Assembly (NCBI GenBank): GCA_963842505.1
Contig: CAWJGZ010000001.1
Coordinates: 372,001-436,000 of the forward strand
Direction: 5' to 3'
From: PALSA-129 sp963842505
GTDB taxonomy: Bacteria > Acidobacteriota > Terriglobia > Bryobacterales > Bryobacteraceae
DNA length: 64,000 bases
In this document: one piece after another, positions 6,674 to 15,441 of the stretch
Layout: each line of letters begins with the position of its first letter
Numbering within the stretch: the first letter of the stretch is position 1
Notes under the pieces: model-generated
Database searches by the model: none
What the model saw: only the letters and a program-made list of their open reading frames with translations
Told to the model about the DNA's origin: nothing
Made by a program: the position numbers and the translations under genes

Positions 6674-9148
6674 TTACCGCAGCTTTGTCGTCCATCCGGT
6701 GTCCACCGTGAGGGGCGACGCGCTGGACCACTCCAGCGGCACGCTCATCACGAAGGTTTGCCCGTCCGGCGAGACATCGTACAGATTCCACTTCCACTCG
6801 CCCGGAATGGGTCGCGTTTGAAACAAAAACCTGGGCTCGTCGAAGGCAAACTCATCACCCTGCGCGTGGACTGCCACCACCATCATGCGGCCGCTCGCGG
6901 TCACATAGAACAGTTCCTTCCCATCCGCGCGCCACCGGGCCAGCGCACCGCCGCTACTCGAAATTGACCAGCGGCTCTTGGTGCCGGCGGTCAATCCCGC
7001 AAATGGCTGAACGTAGACTTCATTTCGGCCCGTCTCATCGGACTGGTAGGCCATCCACTTGCCATCCGGAGACAACGTGGCGTAATCCTCGCCATAAACC
7101 GTTTCGAGCACCGGCGCGGCGCGGTGTTCGTTCAGCGCCAGGCACCAGATATCGCTGCGTGTGCCCGGACTTATCGTCGTCATCAGCAGGTACTTGCCGT
7201 CCCGGCTCCAATCCCGCGGGTACTTCGGATAGGGGCTCTTGAACAGCGGTTCGGCCTTGCCGCCGCTCGCCGGCTTGGTGTAGAGATCGTAGTGGCCATC
7301 CGGATTGGCGACATACGCAATGCGCGAGCCATCCGGCGACCAGACCGGAGAACCTTCCATCGTGGGAGTGTCGGTGAACTGCGTGGCTTTGCCGCTGCGC
7401 TCCAGAATCCAAAGATCGGCGTTTCCCTGTTCCGGTCCCTGCTTTGCGGCCACCGCCCGAGTGCCGTCCGGAGAGATCCGCGGCGGTCCCCATCGGCCGC
7501 CTTCGCTGGCGGCGCCCACGGTTCTGCCCTGTCGATCCATCCACACCACCTGCCACGTAGGCTGGCCCAGGCTCTGATACACCAGAATCCCGTTGTTGGA
7601 CACCGAAATCGGCGCCAGCGACAGGCTCTGCACCGCCCCCACGTCCTCGGCCAGCGTGATCGCGGCGCCTTCCACCGCCAACTTCGACGTATTGAAGGCT
7701 TGGCCGATGATGCTCCGGTCGCGGATGGATAACAGGTAACCCTTCCGGGAGTCCGGGCCGCCCACGCCCGCATACACGGCGTTGGTTGCGGAGCGGAACA
7801 CCTGGTTGTACACCGGCGAGCCGAGCTCACCGGTGTAGACTCCAGTGGTTTCCTCCAGATCGGTCAGCACGAAGAAGACGAAATGTTTGCCATCCGGCAG
7901 GAATTGCGGCCACAGGTGAGCTCGCTCGAACCGGGCCGCATTGAGCTTCAGAACCGGTTGCGGGGTTCCACCGCTTGCCGGCACCTGGTAAATCGTGCCC
8001 TCTTGTCCGGGTGCAAACAAGATCAGGCCGTCCCGATTCCACGTGCCGCCTCCAGGCATGGTTTCCGCCGCGCAAATTGTCTGCGCCGGGCCGCCGCCGA
8101 TCTTTATGCTTTTCAAAGACTGGTCCGCAAAAAAAGCAATGGACTGACTGTCGGGCGACCAGAACGGCGCCACGCCGCCCTCGGTTCCCGGAATCACCGC
8201 CGGATGCATGGCATCCAGCCGGCGCAGCCATAGCACCAGCTTTCCTTCCTTGCCGATCGCCGAAAGCGTCAGGTTCAGCCCGTCTGGAGAAAGCGACGGC
8301 ATGCGGTAGGTGGTGTGCTCCGGCGGCGTCACGGGAAACTTGTAGCTTGGGGCCGGCTTCGGATGCAGGTATATCACGGCCCCCACCGCCGTTGCGGCTA
8401 CCGCCAGGCATGCCCCCGTGATCAGAATTGCGGCCAGCCGGCCGCGCATCGGATTGGCCGCCCGAAGCGGGGCTGCCAGGGGCTCCGCTGCCACTCGCTG
8501 CGGCCCGCCGGAACTGAGGCTCGTGGTAGCCCCGCTCGATCCGCCGCTCCCCGCTGCCGCTGCCGGCTGGGCCGTCCGCCCCCTCGCGGCCGGCTCGCCC
8601 ATCCGGGCCATCGTGCGGCCCGCCAGTTTCAGTTCGATAACCGCGTTCTGGATGCGCTGCCGCCGCCGCGCCGGATCTTTTTCGAGACATGCGGCAATTA
8701 CGCCCTCCATGGCAGCCAGCACCGGGGATTTCGCCATCAGCGGCGCTGCCGGCTTCTCCGCAATGGCCGCGTCCAGTTCGGCTCCCGACCCGGCGAAGGC
8801 ACGCCGCCCGCCCGCCATCTCGAACAGAATCGCTCCGTACGCGAAGATGTCGCTGCGCCAGTCCGGCGCCGCGCCCGCTACCTGCTCCGGAGAACGATAC
8901 GCCGCCGCCCGCGCGTCCCCTTTCACCGGCTCAAACACCCGCGCACCCGTGCTGGTCAGCAGGACGGCGTGAGGCGAAAGACTCCCGTGGAACACACCGC
9001 GGTTATGCGCCCGGTTGAGAACCGCGCCGATGTCGATGGCGTATTGCAGCGTTTCTTCCGCCGAGAGTTTCCCCCGTGCCAGCCGGTCCGCCAGCAGTTC
9101 GCCTTGTGCTGGACCGTTGCTGAGAAACTCCAGTTCCTTCACGCTCAC
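6674..9148 (-). CDS. Pseudokinase fused to a TolB/PD40-type beta-propeller (membrane-anchored)
   Basis: A protein of about 824 residues if it starts at the GTG at 9148; the frame is open to 9358 and the true start is uncertain. The N-terminal part resembles the C-lobe of Hanks-type Ser/Thr kinases: LLADRLARGKLS, HGSLSPH in place of HRDLKP, FEPV in place of DFG, then retained RSPEQ and DIFAYGAILFE. The catalytic Asp and DFG Asp are missing and no glycine loop or VAIK lysine is evident, so it should be inactive. A transmembrane helix (AAILITGACLAVAATAV) leads to repeated propeller motifs such as FWSPDSQSIAF, VWSPDGSRIAYV and TLSPDGKWMAY. A ligand-sensing or scaffold role is inference. Confidence 0.8.
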   Translation of the reverse strand: MSVKELEFLSNGPAQGELLADRLARGKLSAEETLQYAIDIGAVLNRAHNRGVFHGSLSPHAVLLTSTGARVFEPVKGDARAAAYRSPEQVAGAAPDWRSDIFAYGAILFEMAGGRRAFAGSGAELDAAIAEKPAAPLMAKSPVLAAMEGVIAACLEKDPARRRQRIQNAVIELKLAGRTMARMGEPAARGRTAQPAAAAGSGGSSGATTSLSSGGPQRVAAEPLAAPLRAANPMRGRLAAILITGACLAVAATAVGAVIYLHPKPAPSYKFPVTPPEHTTYRMPSLSPDGLNLTLSAIGKEGKLVLWLRRLDAMHPAVIPGTEGGVAPFWSPDSQSIAFFADQSLKSIKIGGGPAQTICAAETMPGGGTWNRDGLILFAPGQEGTIYQVPASGGTPQPVLKLNAARFERAHLWPQFLPDGKHFVFFVLTDLEETTGVYTGELGSPVYNQVFRSATNAVYAGVGGPDSRKGYLLSIRDRSIIGQAFNTSKLAVEGAAITLAEDVGAVQSLSLAPISVSNNGILVYQSLGQPTWQVVWMDRQGRTVGAASEGGRWGPPRISPDGTRAVAAKQGPEQGNADLWILERSGKATQFTDTPTMEGSPVWSPDGSRIAYVANPDGHYDLYTKPASGGKAEPLFKSPYPKYPRDWSRDGKYLLMTTISPGTRSDIWCLALNEHRAAPVLETVYGEDYATLSPDGKWMAYQSDETGRNEVYVQPFAGLTAGTKSRWSISSSGGALARWRADGKELFYVTASGRMMVVAVHAQGDEFAFDEPRFLFQTRPIPGEWKWNLYDVSPDGQTFVMSVPLEWSSASPLTVDTGWTTKLR

Positions 9149-9254
9149 GTCAGTCCCAAATCCCGGTGCGCGCCCTGTCTTTGCGGCGCGATAGCTCCCG
9201 ATTTCAATGCTACTATCCCCCCACCGGCGGCACAACGAAGCTGGGGTTCTGCCT

Positions 9255-9288
9255 GTACCATGGGCCCCATGGGCCAAACCCATGGTAC
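9255..9288. repeat. Perfect 10-bp inverted repeat (hairpin) upstream of pseudokinase and merR
   Basis: GTACCATGGG at 9255-9264 and CCCATGGTAC at 9279-9288 can form a perfect stem with a 14-nt loop that itself contains CCCATGGG. It lies between the divergent pseudokinase and MerR-type genes and could be an operator or a small dispersed palindrome. Confidence 0.5.
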
Positions 9289-9448
9289 GTGCTATCGTAA
9301 CGGAAGGCGCTCGCCGGCCAAACGACCAACAGTGAGGTGCGACCCGCTTGTGGCTCATTGTCCGGGTGACCCCATTGACACCGGCGCAGGCGCATGTACA
9401 ATCCTTTAGATGGCACCATTATCTCTGCGGAAACGGAATTAGCTCAAA

Positions 9449-9952
9449 ATGTTTAAAGCCAGGAAACCAAAACCGGCTGCTGCACCGGAGGAGCAGGGCT
9501 ACAACAGTACCGACGTCGCGCGGATTTGCGCCGTCACCCTGCGCCAGTTGCAATGGTGGGACGAGCGCAACGTCGTCTCTCCCCGCCAGGACGGTCACAA
9601 GCGCATCTACATGCCGGAAGAAGTGGTGGAGATTTCCGTCATCGCCGAACTCCGCCGCAAGGGATTTTCGCTTCAGAAGATCCGCCGCGTTCTCCGCTTT
9701 CTGCAAAAGGATATGGGCAAGCGCCTCAGTGAGGCGATTTCCGCTTCTTCCGATATTCACCTGCTCACGGACGGCAAGACCATCTACTTGGAAGAAGCTT
9801 CCACCCGCATCATCGATTTGCTGAAGAACGCTCGCCAGCCCATGTTCCTGGTCTGCGTGACCGACCAGGTCAAGCGCCTCAATGCCGCCGCGGAGCGCAA
9901 ACCGGCCCGCTCGGAGACTGGCACGGTCAACCGCAAAGCCCGGGCCGTCTGA
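9449..9952 (+). CDS. MerR-family transcriptional regulator
   Basis: 167 residues. Residues 18-85 form a MerR-type winged helix-turn-helix: YNSTDVARICAVTLRQLQWW, then a wing with GHKRIYMPEEVVEI and the second helix pair IAELRRKGFSLQKIRRVLRF. The C-terminal part lacks cysteines, so it does not look like a metal sensor. The last 20 residues are basic and probably disordered. It is divergent from the pseudokinase gene with a palindrome between them, which might be its target. Effector and regulon are unknown. Confidence 0.82.
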   Translation: MFKARKPKPAAAPEEQGYNSTDVARICAVTLRQLQWWDERNVVSPRQDGHKRIYMPEEVVEISVIAELRRKGFSLQKIRRVLRFLQKDMGKRLSEAISASSDIHLLTDGKTIYLEEASTRIIDLLKNARQPMFLVCVTDQVKRLNAAAERKPARSETGTVNRKARAV

Positions 9953-9972
9953 CCGGTTCGCGTCTTACCCGC

Positions 9973-10173
9973 TCATTGCGGCCGCTGTGGGGCATACACC
10001 GAGTACGCGGCGGTGCCCAATAGCAGGATCCCCAGACCGATGTAGGAGAGAGGGCTGTAGTGGTTCAGCGTGTTCACCACCGCGCCGATACCGCTAAACA
10101 CGGTCATGCGGAATGGCGGTGAGATGATCATGAATCCGCCGCCCAGCCCCATCAATGCGAATGCTCGTAGCAT
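9973..10173 (-). CDS. Hypothetical small membrane protein (66 aa, two helices)
   Basis: Two hydrophobic stretches (about residues 4-33 and 43-60) are separated by a short polar segment NTLNHYSP, with a polar C-terminus YAPQRPQ. The start ATG has only a weak ribosome-binding site (GGAAC). It is convergent with merR, with 20 bp between the stops. I do not recognise a family. The composition and clean hydrophobic pattern argue for a real gene. Confidence 0.6.
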   Translation of the reverse strand: MLRAFALMGLGGGFMIISPPFRMTVFSGIGAVVNTLNHYSPLSYIGLGILLLGTAAYSVYAPQRPQ

Positions 10174-10343
10174 GCAATGTTCCGAAACGAAATAACATCG
10201 TCGCCTGATTACAAGATTCCCAAAAGAGTCGCTAGTACCATGGCGGTACCAAAGTGCGCCAGTTTGCGGGTAGAGGATAGCATCCGGCTATTGCCGGCTA
10301 TTCGCGCCGCGGCCGCCCGTTTTGCCACAATAAGAAGGTTGCC

Positions 10344-11504
10344 ATGACCGAACGCATCTATTACAACGATTCGTACTTACGCAGCTTCAGCGCCCAGGTG
10401 GTCGCCTGTGCGTCCGACGGTTCCACCGTCTATCTGGACCGCACCGCCTTTTACCCCACGTCGGGAGGCCAGCCCTCCGACCTTGGCTCCATCGCCAGCG
10501 TCGCGGTTCGGGATGTGGTCGATGAAGGCGACTCGGTCGCCCACGTGCTCGCCGCACCGGTCGCCCCCGGGCCGGTCGACTGCATCATTGATTGGGACCG
10601 CCGCTTCGACCATATGCAGCAGCATACCGGCCAACATCTGCTCTCGGCTGTCTTTGAAGAGCTTCTGGGGCTGCACACCGTCAGCTTCCACCTTGGCGCC
10701 GAAAGCTCCACCATCGATCTCGAAGGCGGCCCGCTCGATGCCCCCGTCGCCGCGCGCGTGGAGCGCCGTGCCAATCAGTTGGTCTGCGAGGACCGGCCCG
10801 TAACGGTCGTGTATGAGGACGCCGCCCAAGCCGAAGGATTGCGCAAACCCTCCGACCGCGAGGGCGCCCTCCGCATCATCTCCATCGACGGCCTCGACCG
10901 CAGCGCCTGTGGAGGCACGCATGTCCGCTCCACCGGCGAAATCGGCGCCATCCTGATCCGCAAACTGGAGAAGATCCGCCAGAGCGTGCGCGCAGAGTTC
11001 TTATGCGGCGCCCGCGCCATAGCCCGCGCCCGCGCCGATTACGAAGACCTCAACAAAGTCGCGCAACTGGTTTCGGCCTCGTTTGACGACGCACCCGCTA
11101 TGATCGCGGCGCAACTGGAATCCGCGCGCGCCGCCGAAAAGTCCCGCCGCAAGCTGGAACTCGATCTCGCCGCTTACCAGGGCAGGGATCTCTATCAGAA
11201 CACTGTCCCCGGCGCCGATGGCTTTCGCCGCGTGACGCGCCGCGCCGAAAAGGGCAGCCTCGAAGAGATCCGCGCCCTGGCGCAAAGTTTCACCGCGCAA
11301 TCCAAAGCCGTTTTTCTGGCCGCGCTGAGCGATCCGCCATCGATCCTGCTGGCCGCTTCCGCCGATTCCGGGATCGACGCCGGCCGGACGCTGAAAGCGG
11401 CCTTGACCGAAGCAGGTGGCCGAGGCGGCGGCGCCGCCCGCATCGCACAAGGCAGCGTCCCCAATGCGGCGCTCATCGACAAAGTCATGGAAAAGCTGGG
11501 GTAG
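10344..11504 (+). CDS. AlaX-type trans-editing protein with DHHA1 domain (alanyl-tRNA synthetase-related)
   Basis: 386 residues related to the editing half of alanyl-tRNA synthetase, without the aminoacylation domain. An N-terminal beta-barrel region (YPTSGGQPSD) is followed by the zinc and editing site with HTGQH (H94, H98) and CGGTH (C189, H193). A coiled segment (about 240-285) then leads to a C-terminal DHHA1 domain ending in GGRGGGAARIAQG. Free-standing AlaX-L proteins clear mischarged Ser- or Gly-tRNA(Ala). The length fits AlaX-L. Its 3' end is opposed by the redoxin gene, whose frame runs antisense into it. Confidence 0.9.
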   Translation: MTERIYYNDSYLRSFSAQVVACASDGSTVYLDRTAFYPTSGGQPSDLGSIASVAVRDVVDEGDSVAHVLAAPVAPGPVDCIIDWDRRFDHMQQHTGQHLLSAVFEELLGLHTVSFHLGAESSTIDLEGGPLDAPVAARVERRANQLVCEDRPVTVVYEDAAQAEGLRKPSDREGALRIISIDGLDRSACGGTHVRSTGEIGAILIRKLEKIRQSVRAEFLCGARAIARARADYEDLNKVAQLVSASFDDAPAMIAAQLESARAAEKSRRKLELDLAAYQGRDLYQNTVPGADGFRRVTRRAEKGSLEEIRALAQSFTAQSKAVFLAALSDPPSILLAASADSGIDAGRTLKAALTEAGGRGGGAARIAQGSVPNAALIDKVMEKLG

Positions 11505-12095
11505 AGGCGGGAACACCGAGGGGCGCACGCGGCAGGGGGTCCAACGACTTTTGCGGCACACTTGCCTCTTCGCCGCCCCCATCTTCAGCAGCGCCTCAAT
11601 CTGCGCCTTCAAGTTCTGCTCGTGCTGGTCGCCGAAGAATTTTTCGTCGTCGCCCTCGAACTGCGCCCGGATCATTCCCTGCCTGTCGATAAAAGCCAGC
11701 ATCGGCATGATCGGCACCTTCGCCATGGGATGATGCATGAATTCCAGTGCCGTCGAGCCATCGTTGTAGCCCAGCGGAAAAGGGGGATTGAAGTTCTTGA
11801 TGAACGCCGGCAGCGCCAGTTGCGCTGCATTCTCTATGGCGCACGCTACTACCTGCAATCCGCGCGGGCCGTATTCGTTCTGGTCTTTACTCAGGAATCC
11901 GACGGTCCGCTGGCAATGTGAGCAATAGGTCAGGATGAACGCCAGCACCACCGGCTTGCCTCTGTACTGGCTGAGCGTCAGCGCTGGGGCGCCGTTCCGT
12001 TTGATGGTGTACTCCGGCGCCTGGCGCGGCGGTTCCGCCGCTTGCGCCATCAGCGGAAGCATCGCCAGCGCCGCCAGACATTGCCTGTTCGCCAT
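11001..12095 (-). CDS. Thioredoxin-fold redoxin with signal peptide; open frame continues antisense into alaX gene
   Basis: The start is taken at MANRQCLAALAMLPL (12095), which begins a signal peptide. Residues about 25-180 form a thioredoxin/AhpC-like domain with an active-site CSHC (LTYCSHCQRT), FIDRQGMIRAQFEG and a final helix EALLKMG, so it is probably a periplasmic thiol oxidoreductase. The recognisable domain ends near 11560 but there is no stop until 11001. The last roughly 185 residues are therefore Arg/Gly/Ala-rich antisense of alaX. Either the protein has a meaningless tail or a frameshift has removed the real stop. It starts 5 bp after the metallopeptidase stop and is probably cotranscribed. 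Confidence 0.75.
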   Translation of the reverse strand: MANRQCLAALAMLPLMAQAAEPPRQAPEYTIKRNGAPALTLSQYRGKPVVLAFILTYCSHCQRTVGFLSKDQNEYGPRGLQVVACAIENAAQLALPAFIKNFNPPFPLGYNDGSTALEFMHHPMAKVPIMPMLAFIDRQGMIRAQFEGDDEKFFGDQHEQNLKAQIEALLKMGAAKRQVCRKSRWTPCRVRPSVFPPLPQLFHDFVDERRIGDAALCDAGGAAASATCFGQGRFQRPAGVDPGIGGSGQQDRWRIAQRGQKNGFGLRGETLRQGADLFEAALFGAARHAAKAIGAGDSVLIEIPALVSGEIEFQLAAGLFGGARGFQLRRDHSGCVVKRGRNQLRDFVEVFVIGAGAGYGAGAA

Positions 12096-12100
12096 GAAAC

Positions 12101-13348
12101 TCAGTGTATCGCAGGGTCCAGCCCTTCCACGCTGGTGACGGTTGTGCCTTTGCGCCGCAGCTCGAAGCGGCCGTCGTCGCCGAGCCCGGTCACCAGTTCG
12201 GCGCTCGCCGAATCCACCGTCATGCTCTTCCATTTCTTGCCGAGCACTTCGCGGTACGCGGCGAAGTACTGGCGGCCCGCGTCTTCGCTGTCCCACTCGC
12301 TGGCGTAGAGCAGCACCACCCGGCCGGCCTTCTTGTTCTCGTAGAGTTCGAAAGAGCAGCCACGCCAGTGCGGCGCCAACTCCGCCGCGCGTTCCTTGCT
12401 GGTGTATTGCTCCAGCATGATGCTGTGTTCCAGTTCGCCCAACGTGCCCTCCACCAGGCCTTTATAACCACGCGGCAAGTGGGGGTCCGGAACCTTCGGC
12501 CCGGTGGGCTGGACGCCGGCAAAATACTTGTCCGGATGCATAATCTGCTGGCTGCTCACGGGCGCGCGCCGGAAGACTTCGCCGAAAGCCTCCTGGTGGT
12601 CGCGCTCGATCACCGCGTTCTGGAACAGCATGCCCTGGGTGTACGGGAACACCAGCGTCAATTTTAAATACAGCGGTTCGTTGTCGTATACCGGGTATTG
12701 TCCGTTGCCCTCGTCGGTCATGTTCGCCATGGCCGCGGCCGCCTGCGGCGAATCCACCAGCGAACCCCCGGCCTTCCGCGCCAGGTATTCCGACATCATC
12801 CAGGTGGCTTGGCCTTCCATCACCGCCAGCCGCGCCGTTGAGCCGTCGTCGCTCTTGCGGCCCTGCTTGATGTAGCGCGCCAGGTTGAAATTCTGGTCGG
12901 CCAGCGCATGCGATAGCTCGTGCGCCAGCACTGGCTCCTGGCTCTCGCCGGTGGTCGAGTCGGTGATGAACAGTTTCTTCCGGTTGTAATCGTAAAAGGC
13001 CGCCGCCTGCTCCGTCAGCAGATCCACTTCGTTCTTGGCCAGGTCGAAGTCCTGCGGCACCAGGCCGAATTTCTTCAGGGTCAGTTCTTCGGCGCGCTCA
13101 TCCTCAGGGGTCTCCACTTCCTTCACGCGCTTGTTCAGAAACTGGTTGATCTGCTCTTTGGTGATGTACGCGCACGGCACCGCATGCCGCAGCTTCATCC
13201 CGGAGATGGCCGTCAGTTGCGCCGTAATGCCCGGAACCTGGGCGCAGACCGATTTGCCGTCACGGCCGGACTGGGCGCTAGCCGGCGCGGTTTCGAGCAG
13301 AACACAAAGCAGGAAGACAGCCAGGCGTGGGGGCACTGTTACCAGCAT
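12101..13348 (-). CDS. Secreted zinc metallopeptidase-like protein (HELSH)
   Basis: 415 residues with an N-terminal signal (LAVFLLCVLLETAPASAQ). The zinc motif HELSHAL (about residue 145) sits in PVLAHELSHALADQNF, and the downstream EGQATWM supplies a likely third glutamate ligand. An upstream segment, YDYNRKKLFITDS, is typical of acidobacterial proteins of this kind. The C-terminal third (about 300-415) is a separate alpha/beta region without known motifs. It probably acts in the periplasm or outside the cell. The redoxin gene starts 5 bp downstream. The exact peptidase family is not certain. Confidence 0.8.
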   Translation of the reverse strand: MLVTVPPRLAVFLLCVLLETAPASAQSGRDGKSVCAQVPGITAQLTAISGMKLRHAVPCAYITKEQINQFLNKRVKEVETPEDERAEELTLKKFGLVPQDFDLAKNEVDLLTEQAAAFYDYNRKKLFITDSTTGESQEPVLAHELSHALADQNFNLARYIKQGRKSDDGSTARLAVMEGQATWMMSEYLARKAGGSLVDSPQAAAAMANMTDEGNGQYPVYDNEPLYLKLTLVFPYTQGMLFQNAVIERDHQEAFGEVFRRAPVSSQQIMHPDKYFAGVQPTGPKVPDPHLPRGYKGLVEGTLGELEHSIMLEQYTSKERAAELAPHWRGCSFELYENKKAGRVVLLYASEWDSEDAGRQYFAAYREVLGKKWKSMTVDSASAELVTGLGDDGRFELRRKGTTVTSVEGLDPAIH

Positions 13349-13399
13349 AATGCGCGGTACAATGAAGGATCAAATCGACACACCCACAGGAGAGCTCTT

Positions 13400-13531
13400 T
13401 TGGCGGACGATAAAACGTATAAGGCGGAGTATCAGGGCAGCGGCACCTTCGTGATCAGCAAGCCCAAGCGCAAGAAGATCAAGGCGCGGCAGTCCGAGTT
13501 GAAGAACCCGCGCCGCGGCTCGCGCAAGTAG
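13400..13531 (+). CDS. Small basic protein, 43 aa (TTG start)
   Basis: A clean small frame with TTG start at 13400 preceded by ACAGGAGAG at good spacing. The protein begins ADDKTYKAEYQGSG and continues with FVISKPKRKKIKARQ, ending in a basic tail PRRGSRK. The same frame is open further upstream, but that part is antisense to the metallopeptidase gene and lacks a start signal. The high Lys/Arg content suggests nucleic-acid or ribosome binding, but no family is recognised. It diverges from the metallopeptidase gene. Confidence 0.65.
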   Translation: MADDKTYKAEYQGSGTFVISKPKRKKIKARQSELKNPRRGSRK

Positions 13532-13625
13532 TCTTCATCCCGCTTTCCTGCCGGATTTCGCCGCCAGTGGGGCGGATGCCCTCGTCCGCGCCCGATCCCC
13601 GTGGTGGGGCGCTTGTCCGTGCCGG

Positions 13626-15374
13626 CTACCTCGGTTCTTCGTTTGTTCCGCGCAGCTTCTCCGCTTCCTGGCGCAGCGCTTCGGCTTCGGGCCGCCGTCC
13701 TTCTTCCGCCAGCGCATCCGCGCGCGCGTCGAGCGCCGCCGCCAGCCGTTCGCGGATCACGGAGTTCGCCGGATCGCCGGCCAGCACCTGCCGGAAGTCC
13801 GCGATGGCTTCCTCCAGGCGTCCGCTCTTCACCAGTGCGTTGGCCAGGTTGAAGCGCGCGCTGGCATAGTCAGGCCGCGCCGCGAGCGCCGTTTCGAACT
13901 GCTCAATAGCTTCCCGCGTACGCCCCACCCGCGCCAGCCCCAGTCCCAGCATGTTGCGCGCTTCCGGCCGCCGCGGGTCCAGGCGCACCGCCGATTCCAG
14001 CATCGCGACCGCCTCCTGCGCGTTCAACCGCGAGAGCAGCAACGCTCCCAGATTGAGCCGCGCCTCGAAATCCGCCGGCTGCAGTTCCAGCCGGTGGCGC
14101 ATCACCGCTTCCTGCAACCCCCGCCGGCGGTCGGCCGGCCCGCGCGGCAGCACCTGCAGCCACAGGTGGCACATTTCGTCGGTGGTCCGGTTACCCCCTT
14201 CCACCAGTCGCGGCGGATTGTTCGGATTCCGCGGGTTCTCCGCCGAGTTGTCGTAGTGATACCGCATCGAGATCACTGACCCCCTGGGCAGGAATACCGG
14301 CTCACGATACCGGTAGACGTCCTCCCAATTCTTGTCCCAATCCGGAATGCGGATCAGCCACCGGCGCTCGCCCGCGGGCAACGTGGCGTAGGCTTCCAGC
14401 AGTTTCCCCAGGTAATGAGCGTGCGGATAGACCGCCAGGATGTCGGCGTCCATCGGCAAGCGGAAATCGTCGCTCACCAGAAAATCTCGCGTGCCCGGCG
14501 GAATGCGCAACGCCGGGTCGTTCTCCAGCTCGATCACGATGGGAAAGCGGTTTGGCGGTTGGCTCGTAAAGTACAACCCGACCGTGGGCCGCACCTGCTC
14601 GATCTTGCCGGAAGGCAGCAGGTGCATGTTGAGCACCAGTTCATTGCCCGGGTCCAGACGCCATGCCAGACCATCCGGTTCCGGGCTCGGAACCACCCCC
14701 GGTTCCCAGTGGATCAGGTTGCCGTCGGGGTCGAACGGATTGCGCATGAGCGTCAAATCCATCCCCGGGAAGCCGCGTCCCGGCTCCGTCTCCTCGAAGT
14801 GCGCCGAGCCCATGCGGTCGATCATCAAGTTGGCGTGATGAACCAGGCGGCGGTTCCCCGGATGAATGTCCACCGCTTTCACGTACCGCGTGGCGGCCAG
14901 TCCCGGTTTGAAAATGAAGTTCCAGTAAACTTCCTCGCCGGACGCCGCCACTTCCAGCGCTTGGGAGGCCTGTAGCACTAGGTCCGGCGGCCCTAACGGC
15001 CATTCCGCATCCGCCGCGGGGGGCGCTGGCGTTTCGGACGCCTCGCCTTCCGCGGCGCCCTGCTTCACCCAATCACCAATCTTGCGGCGCTCTTCTTCGC
15101 CGAGGCGCCTTTCCCCGGCAAACGTGCCGTACCCGGCTTCCGGCAGCCACGGCGGCATGAACCCGCTGTGCGTCACCGCCGCAATCTGGTCCGCATGTTT
15201 CCTCGCGTCGGCATACGCGAGCAGCGCGAACGGCCCGGACTGCCCCGGCCGATGGCAGGGAGCGCAGTGTTGGTAGATAATCGGCGCGATATCGTGAGCG
15301 AATGTGAGCTGCGGTTGCGCGCGCACGGCCGGGCCCCAGCCGACTGCCAGCGTCATCCATGCCGCCCCTCTCAT
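13626..15374 (-). CDS. Cytochrome c / copper type II monooxygenase-like / TPR fusion protein
   Basis: The start is taken at MRGAAWMTLAVGW (15374), giving a signal peptide ending near VRAQ. Order of parts: a monohaem cytochrome c region with CAPCH (about residues 37-41) and GFMPPW; a central copper type II ascorbate-dependent monooxygenase-like beta region with HHANLMID, LNMHLLPSG and YPHAHYLG as candidate copper ligands; and a C-terminal TPR array of at least three repeats (about residues 440-560). Proteins of this build are frequent in Solibacter-like genomes. The substrate is unknown. It probably follows the MBL-fold gene in one transcript (67 bp gap). Confidence 0.82.
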   Translation of the reverse strand: MRGAAWMTLAVGWGPAVRAQPQLTFAHDIAPIIYQHCAPCHRPGQSGPFALLAYADARKHADQIAAVTHSGFMPPWLPEAGYGTFAGERRLGEEERRKIGDWVKQGAAEGEASETPAPPAADAEWPLGPPDLVLQASQALEVAASGEEVYWNFIFKPGLAATRYVKAVDIHPGNRRLVHHANLMIDRMGSAHFEETEPGRGFPGMDLTLMRNPFDPDGNLIHWEPGVVPSPEPDGLAWRLDPGNELVLNMHLLPSGKIEQVRPTVGLYFTSQPPNRFPIVIELENDPALRIPPGTRDFLVSDDFRLPMDADILAVYPHAHYLGKLLEAYATLPAGERRWLIRIPDWDKNWEDVYRYREPVFLPRGSVISMRYHYDNSAENPRNPNNPPRLVEGGNRTTDEMCHLWLQVLPRGPADRRRGLQEAVMRHRLELQPADFEARLNLGALLLSRLNAQEAVAMLESAVRLDPRRPEARNMLGLGLARVGRTREAIEQFETALAARPDYASARFNLANALVKSGRLEEAIADFRQVLAGDPANSVIRERLAAALDARADALAEEGRRPEAEALRQEAEKLRGTNEEPR

Positions 15375-15441
15375 ACCAGATATGTACCAGCCGGAACCGG
15401 GCTCAGGCAAGCGGGGGGCCAATTCTGGCCGCAGCCGGCCC

